Shown: positions 1 through 6,261 of the stretch, one piece after another
Position numbering within the stretch: position 1 is the first letter of the stretch
Layout of the letters: each line of letters opens with the position of its first letter
Assembly (NCBI GenBank): GCA_030428825.1
Contig: JAUIEL010000200.1
Location: 1 to 10,216, forward strand
DNA: 10,216 bases
DNA from: a bacterium
GTDB taxonomy: Bacteria; Planctomycetota; B15-G4; JADJEK01
Reading direction: 5' to 3'
Notes under the pieces: model-generated
What the model was told of the DNA's origin: nothing
Databases searched by the model: none
The model's input: the letters and a program-made list of their open reading frames with translations, nothing else
Position numbers and translations under genes: made by a program

Positions 1-942
1 TGGGTCTCGATCGCCTATGTCATGCTCGCCCAGGCGCTCTCCGGCATCGCCAAGGACCTCACGAAGATGAGCTCCAAGAGCTACGTCAAGCTCGTCGTCC
101 CGGCCGGCGACGCGCGCGGGCTGATGCGATGGGTGAGCGTCCTGACCGGATCGAAGAACGCGCTGAAGGGGGCGGGGTTCTTCCTCGGGGGCCTGATGCT
201 CGCCACGGTCGGGTTCCGCGGGGCGTGCGCGGCGATGGCGGCGCTGCTCGTCCTCGCGCTCCTCGTGTCGTCGATCCTCCTGCCGAGCGCCGGCGGGAGG
301 ACGAAGCGGGTCTCGCTCCGCGCCCTCTGGTCGGACGACGCGCGGATCCGGTGGCTCTCGGCCGCGCGGCTCTTCCTGTTCGGCGCGCGCGACGTCTGGT
401 TCGTGCTCGCGGTCCCGGTCTTCCTCGCCGCCGACCTCGGCTGGTCGTTCGCGCGGGTCGGCGGGTTCCTGGCGCTCTGGGTGATCGGCTACGGGATGGT
501 CCAGGCCGCCGCGCCGGCCTGGGTCTCCGGGCGGAGCGGGGAGCCGCCGACGGCGGGGCGGCTCGTCGGCTGGACCTGGGCGTTGGTGCTGCCGATGGGC
601 GCGATCCTGTTCGCGCTCCGGGCCGGCGCGCCCCCGGGACCGACCCTGGTCGCCGGGCTCGCCGTCTTCGGCCTCGTCTTCGCCGCGAACAGCGCGGTCC
701 ACTCGTTCCTGATCGTCCGGTACTCCGACCACGACCGGGTGTCACTGAACGTCGGCTTCTACTACATGGCGAACGCGGCGGGACGCCTGCTCGGGACGGT
801 CCTGTCGGGGGCGGTCTTCCAGGCGGCGGGAGAGGGGCGCGCCGGCCTGGAGGCGTGCCTCGCCACGTCGATCGGGATGGTCGTCCTCTCCGCGGTCCTC
901 GGCGCCGGCGTCCGGAGGGCGGAGCGCCTCGAGCTCGCCTGA
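1..942 (+). CDS. arsJ: MFS transporter, ArsJ-like organoarsenical exporter (5' partial)
   Basis: The reading frame is open from base 1, so the N-terminal part lies outside the window; 313 residues and a TGA stop are present. At least seven hydrophobic stretches are visible, for example around AGFFLGGLMLATVGF, DVWFVLAVPVFLAADLGW, WVIGYGMVQAAAPAW and AVFGLVFAANSAVHSFLIV, as expected of an inner-membrane major facilitator permease. The segments SGIAKDLTKMSSKS, LTGSKNALKGAGFFLGG and SAARLFLFGARDVWF match my memory of the ArsJ family. In ArsJ systems a partner GAPDH makes 1-arseno-3-phosphoglycerate from arsenate and ArsJ exports it, giving arsenate resistance. The partner gene would lie to the left of this window and cannot be seen. 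The gene converges on the small cysteine-rich gene with nine bases between stops. The MFS call is very safe; the ArsJ assignment is good but rests on recognition without an alignment. Confidence 0.8.
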   Translation, partial: WVSIAYVMLAQALSGIAKDLTKMSSKSYVKLVVPAGDARGLMRWVSVLTGSKNALKGAGFFLGGLMLATVGFRGACAAMAALLVLALLVSSILLPSAGGRTKRVSLRALWSDDARIRWLSAARLFLFGARDVWFVLAVPVFLAADLGWSFARVGGFLALWVIGYGMVQAAAPAWVSGRSGEPPTAGRLVGWTWALVLPMGAILFALRAGAPPGPTLVAGLAVFGLVFAANSAVHSFLIVRYSDHDRVSLNVGFYYMANAAGRLLGTVLSGAVFQAAGEGRAGLEACLATSIGMVVLSAVLGAGVRRAERLELA

Positions 943-951
943 CCCGTCCCC

Positions 952-1149
952 TCAGCGCGCGGCGTCGTCCTCGGGCGCGGGGCGGTCGCCCGGCTCGAAC
1001 CCCGGGCAGCTCGCCAGCGGCAGCGGCGGGTACTTCGGAAAACGAGGGTCGTCCTTCGACCGGAGGCAGAAGAGGAACTCCGACCCTCGCCCGGACCGGA
1101 TGATCTTCCGGTGGCGGCAGGCGTCGCAGAGGCTCGGCGGGCGGTGCAT
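952..1149 (-). CDS. small four-cysteine protein, putative zinc-binding, unknown function
   Basis: This 65-residue protein starts at an ATG (complement of 1147-1149). The frame is open further upstream, but that upstream translation is Arg/Pro-rich low-complexity sequence and looks like a shadow. Cys8-x2-Cys11, Cys28 and Cys48 could form a four-cysteine zinc site. The core reads SLCDACRHRKII, then a Gly/Phe stretch ending FLFC, then DPRFPKYPPLP and a CPGFEP end. This pattern looks like a family of tiny conserved proteins of unknown function in Planctomycetota and related soil bacteria; that is recollection, not a search. No good Shine-Dalgarno site precedes the ATG. It is transcribed away from the secreted-protein gene at 1274 and toward the ArsJ-like gene. 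The acidic last ten residues (PEDDAAR end) are probably disordered. Confidence 0.68.
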   Translation of the reverse strand: MHRPPSLCDACRHRKIIRSGRGSEFLFCLRSKDDPRFPKYPPLPLASCPGFEPGDRPAPEDDAAR

Positions 1150-1273
1150 GGGAGGAGGGTCCGGACGGCGGGGCGCGGACCATCGTACGGCGTCCTCGCG
1201 AATCCGTGGCCCTTCGGCCGACCGCGGCACGCCAAGCGACGGAACCCCTGGTCCGAACCCCCGGAGATCCGCC
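1150..1273. promoter_or_regulatory. divergent intergenic region between the Cys4 gene and the secreted-protein gene
   Basis: These 124 bases separate two divergently transcribed genes, so both promoters are expected here. I see no convincing -35/-10 pair and no strong inverted repeat. The only clear signal is the ribosome binding site for the rightward gene at its far right end. The assignment rests on gene orientation alone. Confidence 0.4.
1263..1266 (+). promoter_or_regulatory. ribosome binding site of the secreted-protein gene
   Basis: GGAG lies seven bases before the ATG at 1274. It supports that start over the in-frame upstream ATG at 1100, whose extra 58 residues are Arg/Gly/Ser-rich shadow sequence with no signal-peptide character. 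Confidence 0.65.
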
Positions 1274-1753
1274 ATGCGCCGTCGTCTCGTCCTCGCCCTC
1301 TCTCTCGCCGTCCCCCTCGCCGTCGGGGCGTCCGGCCTCGCCGGCGTCGGACCGAAGGGGGGGCCGCCGTTCAACCAGTACGTCTGCACCGGGACGGTCC
1401 AGATCACCACCGAGGCGGGCACGAAGACCGAGAACTGGAACGAGACGCTCTTCTTCTACAAGGACGGAAAGAAGAAGCGGTTCGCGACGACCGAGTGGCT
1501 CGGCAAGTGGTGGAAGAAGCAGAACGGCGCCGACGGCTGGAAGTGGTCGGCGAACCTGAACGGCGAGATCGCGAAGTCGATCGAGTTCAACGAGCCGGGC
1601 GTGAAGGCGAAGGTGATCTACAAGTTCCGGAAGCTGAAGATCGTCGACGGCCTCCTGACCGGCGTGATCAAGGTGAAGATCAAGCGGACGCACCCCGACG
1701 GCACGAAGACGAAGGAGACGTGGTCGGGGAGCTTCACCGGCGTCGGGAGCTGA
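1274..1753 (+). CDS. secreted Lys/Trp-rich protein of unknown function
   Basis: A 159-residue protein begins with a textbook Sec signal peptide: a basic start (MRRR), a hydrophobic core (LVLALSLAVPLAVG) and small residues around positions 18-24, where signal peptidase I would cut (near ASG-LAG). There is no lipobox cysteine, so it is probably a soluble periplasmic or exported protein. The mature part is rich in Lys, Trp and Thr. It has alternating hydrophobic/polar strands such as YVCTGTVQITTE and KVIYKFRKLKIV, which suggests a small beta-barrel or beta-sandwich, and an unusual aromatic-basic stretch at residues 74-91 (EWLGKWWKKQ onward). Only one cysteine (Cys38) remains after processing, so no internal disulfide is possible. 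I do not recognise the family. It converges on the sigma factor gene with 18 bases between stops. A good GGAG site and the signal peptide make the gene and its start credible. Confidence 0.72.
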   Translation: MRRRLVLALSLAVPLAVGASGLAGVGPKGGPPFNQYVCTGTVQITTEAGTKTENWNETLFFYKDGKKKRFATTEWLGKWWKKQNGADGWKWSANLNGEIAKSIEFNEPGVKAKVIYKFRKLKIVDGLLTGVIKVKIKRTHPDGTKTKETWSGSFTGVGS

Positions 1754-1754
1754 G

Positions 1755-1768
1755 CGCGCGGGGGCGCG
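1755..1768. terminator. possible short hairpin between convergent genes
   Basis: CGCGC pairs with GCGCG around a GGGG loop, in the 18-base gap between the stop codons of the secreted-protein gene and the sigma factor gene. It has five G-C pairs and no T-run on either side. It could weakly terminate both genes, but a five-pair stem in DNA this GC-rich can arise by chance. Confidence 0.25.
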
Positions 1769-1771
1769 AAG

Positions 1772-4075
1772 TCAGCCGTCGTCGTCCGGCCCTTCCTCTT
1801 CGTCCGGTTCGTCCGACGCGAGGTCGATCCAGGCCGCTTGCCGAGCCAGATAGCGCGCCTCCAGCGATCGGCCGGCCGGGCGGAGTTCCCCCGGCGCGGA
1901 GGACCGGAGTTCGAGGGCGCTGGAGGTGACCGTCGTCCCCGAGGCCGCGAAGTCGACCCCGATGTCCTGGAGCTCCGTCGGCGCGCCCTCCTCCTCCTCC
2001 TCCTCCGCGCGGGCGCGCATCACGATCCGGTGGCGCGTCGCCCGCCCGAACCCGAGGTCGAGCCGGACCGGCTCGCTCGCGAACCGTCCGGAGACCACGA
2101 CCACCTCGTGCGGCTCGCGGGGGAGCGGCGAGACCTCGATCGGTCCGCGCTCCTCGGGCCGCCGCGCGCCGAGCTTCGCGACGGGACGCTCCGGCGCCCC
2201 GCGGGCCGGGCGGAGGACGTCCCCTTCGCGGCGACGGCGGTCGAGCCGGTGGTCCGCCGATCGGGCGATCAGGAGTTCGAGCCCGGGCGGGACGGGGAGG
2301 AACGTCCGATCGATGGGGAGGGTTTGGAGCGCCGTCACGTAGCTCCATTGGACCTGGGTCGCCGCGAGCAGGAGCTGTCGACTCGGAAGGACGGACTCGG
2401 TGGTCAGCGGGGCCGACGAGTGGACGTAGCGCGCCTCGGCGAACGGCTCGCCCTCGCGCCGGAACTCGAACTGGACGGTCTGCACGATCGCCCGGCCCGG
2501 TTCGCTCGACTCGCGCAGGAACGGACGTCCGTCCTCGCCGACGAGGTCGAACCGCGCGACCGCGCTCGGGAGGAGGGAGAGGTCGACCCAGGCCTCGCGG
2601 CCGCGCTCGAGCGTCACGAGGCGGTCGATGCCGAGATCCTCGCCGTCGCGGCGCACGGTCAGCCGATAGGTGCCGCTCGCCAGCGCGCCGAACGAGAACT
2701 CGCCGTCGGCGCGGATCGGGAGGCGCGAGCGTTCCTCCTGGAAGCCGCACGACTCGCACGGCGTCTCCCGGGACCGGGCCGCGACGAGGTCCGGCGTCCC
2801 GTCCTCGCGCCGCGGCGAGCACCGGGCGCACGGGCCGCGCCCGGCGCCGCGAAGCTCGACGACGATCTCCGGGTCGTCCGTGCCGGGGGGGCGAACCGTC
2901 CGGACCCGGCCCGTGATGCGGGCGGCGCCGGGCTCCATCCTCACCCAGCCGAGGTCGGTGGTGCGGCCGGGCCGGACGTCGAACGAGCGGAGCGTCGTGT
3001 CCTCGTACCCCGCGCACCGGATCGATCCCTCCCACGAGCCCGACGTCAGGCTCGCCGTGACCGTCCCGTCGTGGCTCGCGTCGGTCCTCTCGTCGGTCGC
3101 CGCGTCGGTCTCGAGCTCTCCGAAGCGGCGATCGTTCAGGAAGCGCGTGTCGATCGCGGTCGGCGGACGTCGTCCGGTCCGAGCGTCGTACGGGCGGAAG
3201 ACCACGACTCCCGCGGCGGGGAGCGGGGCGTCCTCGCCGGCGGCGGCGTCCGTCGTGTCCTCGGCGACCTCGCGGGCCGGGGCGGGAGAGGCCTCCGCGG
3301 CGGCGACCTCCGAGGAGGGGATTCCCGCGAGCGCGGGGCCGAGCGCCGGGGCCGTGGCGACCCGTCGGGTCTCCGGCTCCGGCCCGTCGGCGGGCGGCGC
3401 GACGAGGGTCCAGGCGACCCAGGAGAAGACGGTCGCGGCGGCGACGGAGGAGAGCGACTTCGCGGCCATGGTCCAGGCTCCGAGGGTTCCGATCGTGCCG
3501 GCGGCGGCACCGGCGGCGAGGGTCGCCGGTTCGATCCCGGCGAGCGGCAGCATCGCGGCGAGCCACCGGGTCCGGTCGCCGTCGTGGCGCGCGTCGAGGT
3601 CGGCGCGGAGGCGCTCGAGCCCCCGGCGGAGGCGCGCGCGGACGGTGTTCCGCGGGACGCCGAGCCGCGCGGCGATCTCGGTCGGCGAGAGGTCCTCGAA
3701 GTAGCGGAGGACGATCGCGGTGCGCGTCGGCTCGGTGAGGGAGAGGACCGCGTCGACGGCGGCGCGCTGGAGGGCGAGGCGGTGGACCAGCTCGCCGGCG
3801 TCCGGCGCGACCGGCTCGGTCGAGGCGACGACCGTCTCGCGGCGGACGCGCCGGCGCTCGCCGCGGTCGAGCTTGGAGGCGATGTTCCGCGCCGCCGACC
3901 GGAACCACGCGGCGGCCGACTCGCGCGCCCGCGGCGGGTTCTCGAGCGCGGCGAGCCACGTCTCCTGGACCACGTCGTCGGCCCGGTCCGGGTCGCGCAC
4001 GAGGCCGCGCGCGAGGCGGCGCACGAACTCGGCGTGCTCGAGGAGCAGCTCGGCCTGGGGGGCGGTGTCGGTCAC
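1772..4075 (-). CDS. ECF-type RNA polymerase sigma factor fused to a membrane anchor and a large C-terminal extracytoplasmic-like domain
   Basis: The start is GTG (complement of 4073-4075), giving 767 residues; a perfect AGGAGGT sits five bases upstream. The in-frame ATG 21 bases earlier has no such site. Residues about 14-80 are sigma region 2 (DDVVQETWLAAL, AAAWFRSAARNIA). Residues about 108-160 are region 4 with its helix-turn-helix (LSPTEIAARLGVPRNTVRARL). Hydrophobic segments follow at about 172-201 and 208-226, probably one or two membrane passes, then an Ala/Pro/Glu linker to about 285. Residues 286-767 are beta-rich. One stretch at 452-482 fits the carboxypeptidase-regulatory-like pattern (DGEFSFGALASGTYRLTV). 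Two CxxC pairs lie at Cys416/419 and Cys440/443. A run of six Glu (691-696) and an acidic tail close the protein. A normal ECF sigma is about 180-200 residues. No separate anti-sigma gene is adjacent, so the C-terminal part may control the sigma module in cis; this is inference. The promoter targets are unknown. Confidence 0.88.
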   Translation of the reverse strand: MTDTAPQAELLLEHAEFVRRLARGLVRDPDRADDVVQETWLAALENPPRARESAAAWFRSAARNIASKLDRGERRRVRRETVVASTEPVAPDAGELVHRLALQRAAVDAVLSLTEPTRTAIVLRYFEDLSPTEIAARLGVPRNTVRARLRRGLERLRADLDARHDGDRTRWLAAMLPLAGIEPATLAAGAAAGTIGTLGAWTMAAKSLSSVAAATVFSWVAWTLVAPPADGPEPETRRVATAPALGPALAGIPSSEVAAAEASPAPAREVAEDTTDAAAGEDAPLPAAGVVVFRPYDARTGRRPPTAIDTRFLNDRRFGELETDAATDERTDASHDGTVTASLTSGSWEGSIRCAGYEDTTLRSFDVRPGRTTDLGWVRMEPGAARITGRVRTVRPPGTDDPEIVVELRGAGRGPCARCSPRREDGTPDLVAARSRETPCESCGFQEERSRLPIRADGEFSFGALASGTYRLTVRRDGEDLGIDRLVTLERGREAWVDLSLLPSAVARFDLVGEDGRPFLRESSEPGRAIVQTVQFEFRREGEPFAEARYVHSSAPLTTESVLPSRQLLLAATQVQWSYVTALQTLPIDRTFLPVPPGLELLIARSADHRLDRRRREGDVLRPARGAPERPVAKLGARRPEERGPIEVSPLPREPHEVVVVSGRFASEPVRLDLGFGRATRHRIVMRARAEEEEEEGAPTELQDIGVDFAASGTTVTSSALELRSSAPGELRPAGRSLEARYLARQAAWIDLASDEPDEEEGPDDDG
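1988..2005 (+). repeat. (CTC)6 trinucleotide run inside the sigma factor gene
   Basis: Six perfect CTC units on this strand read as six GAG (Glu) codons at residues 691-696 of the sigma fusion. A triplet repeat can gain or lose units without a frameshift, so the length of the Glu run may vary between strains. Confidence 0.7.
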
Positions 4076-4080
4076 GCGGG

Positions 4081-4087
4081 ACCTCCT
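4081..4087 (-). promoter_or_regulatory. ribosome binding site that fixes the GTG start of the sigma factor
   Basis: Reading the minus strand, AGGAGGT is followed by five bases (CCCGC) and then GTG. This is a full match to the anti-Shine-Dalgarno sequence and favours the GTG over the upstream ATG at 4096, which would place this site inside the coding region. Confidence 0.75.
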
Positions 4088-4151
4088 CTCGGTCATGATA
4101 TGGGAGGAGTCCCCGCCGGCGGGCCGGAGGACGCACCGGGGTCGCGAGGTT

Positions 4152-4171
4152 CGTCCGGATCGTCCCGGACG
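4152..4171. repeat. inverted repeat CGTCCGG-N6-CCGGACG in the sigma/ligD promoter region
   Basis: Two perfect 7-base arms surround a six-base loop (ATCGTC), centred about 75 bases before ligD and about 85 bases before the sigma factor start. The symmetry and position fit either an operator for a dimeric regulator or a hairpin in a 5' leader. All but two of the seven pairs are G-C. Confidence 0.45.
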
Positions 4172-4236
4172 TCGGGGCGGCCGTCGCCGCGAGGGCGGCC
4201 GGCGGCCCGGCGCGAGGAGCGGTAACATCCGCCGTC

Positions 4237-6246
4237 ATGTCGGACGACCCGCTCGACGAGTACCGCCGGAAGCGAGACTTCGGTCGCACGCCCGAGCCCC
4301 GCCCCGGCGCCGCCGCCGGCCGGGACGCGCCGGTCTTCGTGGTCCACCGGCACGAGGCGACGAGCCTCCACTACGACCTCCGGCTCGAGGTCGACGGCGT
4401 CCTCTGCTCGTGGGCGGTGCCGAAGGGGTTCTCGTACGACCCGCGCGACAAGCGCCTCGCCGTCCGGACCGAGGACCACCCGCTCGAGTACGAGTCGTTC
4501 TCCGGGTCGATCCCGAAGGGGGAGTACGGCGCGGGGACGATGACGATCTGGGATCGCGGAACGTACCGGGTCGTGAAGGCGGACGACATGCCGGCGGCGA
4601 TCGCGGCCGGCGAGGTGAAGGTGGTCCTGTCGGGGCGGCGCCTGCGCGGCGAGTGGCACCTCGTGAAGACGCAGGGCGGGCCGCGGCACTGGCTCCTGTT
4701 CAAGTCGAAGGACCGGTACGCGGGTCCGGCGCGCGACTCGGTCCTCGGCGTCGACCTCTCCTCGGCGCCGGCGGCGCCCCTCCCCGCGCGGGCCCGGACG
4801 ATGAGGACGGGCGGAGACGCGGCGCCGTTCACGGACCTCGACTGGCTGTTCGAGATGCGGTTCGAGGGGCGGCGGGTGCTGGCGGAGAAGCGCGGGGACG
4901 CCGTCCGGCTGCGCGGGCTCCGGAGGACGCCGCCCGGGATCGCCGCCGGACTCCGGAAGCTCCGCGCCGACGACGCGCTCGTCGACGGCGTGCTCGTCGC
5001 GCTCGACGACGACGGCCGGCCGAGCCGCGCCGCGCTCGAGCCCGGCTCGGACGCGCCGCGCCAGCTCTACCTGTTCGACGTCCTCCACTTCGACGGATTC
5101 GACCTGCGCGGGCTGCCGCTGCTCGACCGGAAGGCGGCGCTCCGCGCGATCGTCGCCGCCGACCCGCACGTGCTGTTCGTCGACCACGTCGCGGGGCGGG
5201 GGGACGAGCTGGCCTCGGCCGTCGTCGCCGCCGGGCTGCCGGGGATGGTCGCGAAGCGCGCCGCGTCGCGGTACGCCGCCGGCCCGTCGTCCGACTGGCG
5301 GTCGATCGACGTGGACGAGGATCGGGCGCCGGCGACGTCGCGCGGTCCGGCGGCGCGCCGTCGAGTCCGGCCGACGAACCTCGAGAAGGTCTACTGGCCG
5401 GCGGAGGGGTACACGAAGGGGGACCTCGTGGAGTGGTACGAGACGGTCGCCGACGTCCTCCTGCCGCACCTGCGGGACCGCCCGATCCACATGCTCCGGT
5501 ACCCGGACGGGATCGAGGGGAAGTCTTTCTACCAGCGCCGCGCGAACGAGCAGCTCCCGGACTGGATCGAGACGGTCGACGTCGCGAGCGACTCGAAGGG
5601 GGAGGTCGTGCCGCACATGATCGTGAACGACCGCGACGCCCTCCTCTACCTGGTGAACCTCGGCTCGATCGACCTGCACCCGTGGCTGTCGCGCCGCGGC
5701 TCGCTCGAGCAGCCCGACTGGGTCGTCCTCGACCTCGACGCCAAGGAGTCGCCGTTCGAGGACGTCGTGAAGATCGCGCGGCGGGCCGGCCGCGTGCTGC
5801 GGGGGATCGGGCTGCGGCCGCTCCTCAAGACGTCCGGCGCGACGGGGATGCACGTCTACGTCCCGCTCGTCCCGGGGTACACGTACGAGCAGACGCGGAT
5901 GTTCTGCGAGGGCGTGGCCCGGGTGATCGCGCGCGAGCTCCCGGAGATCTCGACCGTCGAGCGGACCCCCGCGCGGCGCGGCGGAAAGGTCTACCTCGAC
6001 TACGGGCAGAACCGGAAGAGCCAGACCGTCGTCCCGCCGTGGGTGCCGCGGCCGGTGCGGGGGGCGTGCGTCTCGACGCCGCTCGAGTGGGACGAGCTGG
6101 AGGGGCCGCTCCATCCGACTGACTTCACGATCCGGACCGCCGCGCGCCGCGTCGACGAGCGGGGGGACGGGTTCCGCGCCGTCCTGACCGATCGCCAGGA
6201 GCTCCTCCCGGCGATCGAGGCGCTGGCGGAGTGGGTGCGGGGGTGA
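4237..6246 (+). CDS. ligD: LigD-type NHEJ protein: 3'-phosphoesterase, degenerate ligase module, polymerase/primase
   Basis: The protein has 669 residues in the Pseudomonas order PE-LIG-POL. The PE domain (about 10-160) keeps every residue I can match to the known PE active site: Arg13, Asp14, Glu20, His39, His45, Asp47, Arg49, Lys63, Arg73, Glu79, His81 and Tyr85. It should trim 3'-phosphate and 3'-ribonucleotide ends. The POL domain (about 375-660) keeps the metal ligands Asp499 and Asp501 (VLDLDA), His539 (TSGATGMHV) and a third Asp588 (VYLDYGQN), so gap filling and nucleotide addition should work. The central ligase module (about 200-360) is recognisable from LYLFDVLHFDG and MVAKR. However, the catalytic Lys is Arg208 (FEMRFEGR), motif III Glu is Val252, motif IV Glu is Pro335 and motif V lysines are Ser356/Asp358. 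The OB-fold half is absent, so the whole protein is ~170 residues shorter than P. aeruginosa LigD. It probably cannot seal nicks itself; an intact ligase is encoded nearby at 7493. Confidence 0.93.
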   Translation: MSDDPLDEYRRKRDFGRTPEPRPGAAAGRDAPVFVVHRHEATSLHYDLRLEVDGVLCSWAVPKGFSYDPRDKRLAVRTEDHPLEYESFSGSIPKGEYGAGTMTIWDRGTYRVVKADDMPAAIAAGEVKVVLSGRRLRGEWHLVKTQGGPRHWLLFKSKDRYAGPARDSVLGVDLSSAPAAPLPARARTMRTGGDAAPFTDLDWLFEMRFEGRRVLAEKRGDAVRLRGLRRTPPGIAAGLRKLRADDALVDGVLVALDDDGRPSRAALEPGSDAPRQLYLFDVLHFDGFDLRGLPLLDRKAALRAIVAADPHVLFVDHVAGRGDELASAVVAAGLPGMVAKRAASRYAAGPSSDWRSIDVDEDRAPATSRGPAARRRVRPTNLEKVYWPAEGYTKGDLVEWYETVADVLLPHLRDRPIHMLRYPDGIEGKSFYQRRANEQLPDWIETVDVASDSKGEVVPHMIVNDRDALLYLVNLGSIDLHPWLSRRGSLEQPDWVVLDLDAKESPFEDVVKIARRAGRVLRGIGLRPLLKTSGATGMHVYVPLVPGYTYEQTRMFCEGVARVIARELPEISTVERTPARRGGKVYLDYGQNRKSQTVVPPWVPRPVRGACVSTPLEWDELEGPLHPTDFTIRTAARRVDERGDGFRAVLTDRQELLPAIEALAEWVRG

Positions 6247-6261
6247 CGCCCCGCGGCGTCA
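6244..6261. terminator. perfect hairpin spanning both stop codons of ligD and the BRCT-MerR-TPR gene
   Basis: TGACGCC pairs with GGCGTCA around a CCGC loop. The outer three pairs are the two TGA stop codons themselves, which any convergent TGA/TGA pair would give. The other four adjacent pairs are additional. The position, exactly between two tail-to-tail genes with a 12-base gap, suits a shared two-way terminator. There is no T-run on either side. Confidence 0.45.

Larger units (their letters stand above)
4076..4236. promoter_or_regulatory. divergent intergenic region between the sigma factor and ligD
   Basis: This is the longest non-coding stretch in the window (161 bases) and must hold the promoters of both divergent genes. 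It contains the sigma factor ribosome binding site at its left end and a perfect 7-bp inverted repeat at 4152-4171. I cannot point to a convincing promoter hexamer pair. ligD has only a GAGGAG 17 bases before its ATG, too far for a standard site, so ligD may start on a weak or leaderless mRNA. Confidence 0.5.

Noticed and set aside
86..1693. Long open frame on the - strand across the permease and secreted-protein genes
   Set aside because: Arg/Pro/Gly-rich translation with no domain pattern, antisense to two well-supported genes; typical of very GC-rich DNA where stops are rare.
4094..4096. ATG as the start of the sigma factor
   Set aside because: In frame, but without a ribosome binding site; the perfect AGGAGGT lies after it and points to the GTG at 4075.
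1734..4289. A second, longer open frame on the - strand over the sigma factor
   Set aside because: It is another frame of the sigma factor region with low-complexity Arg-rich translation; the sigma regions and ribosome binding site lie in the 1772-4075 frame.
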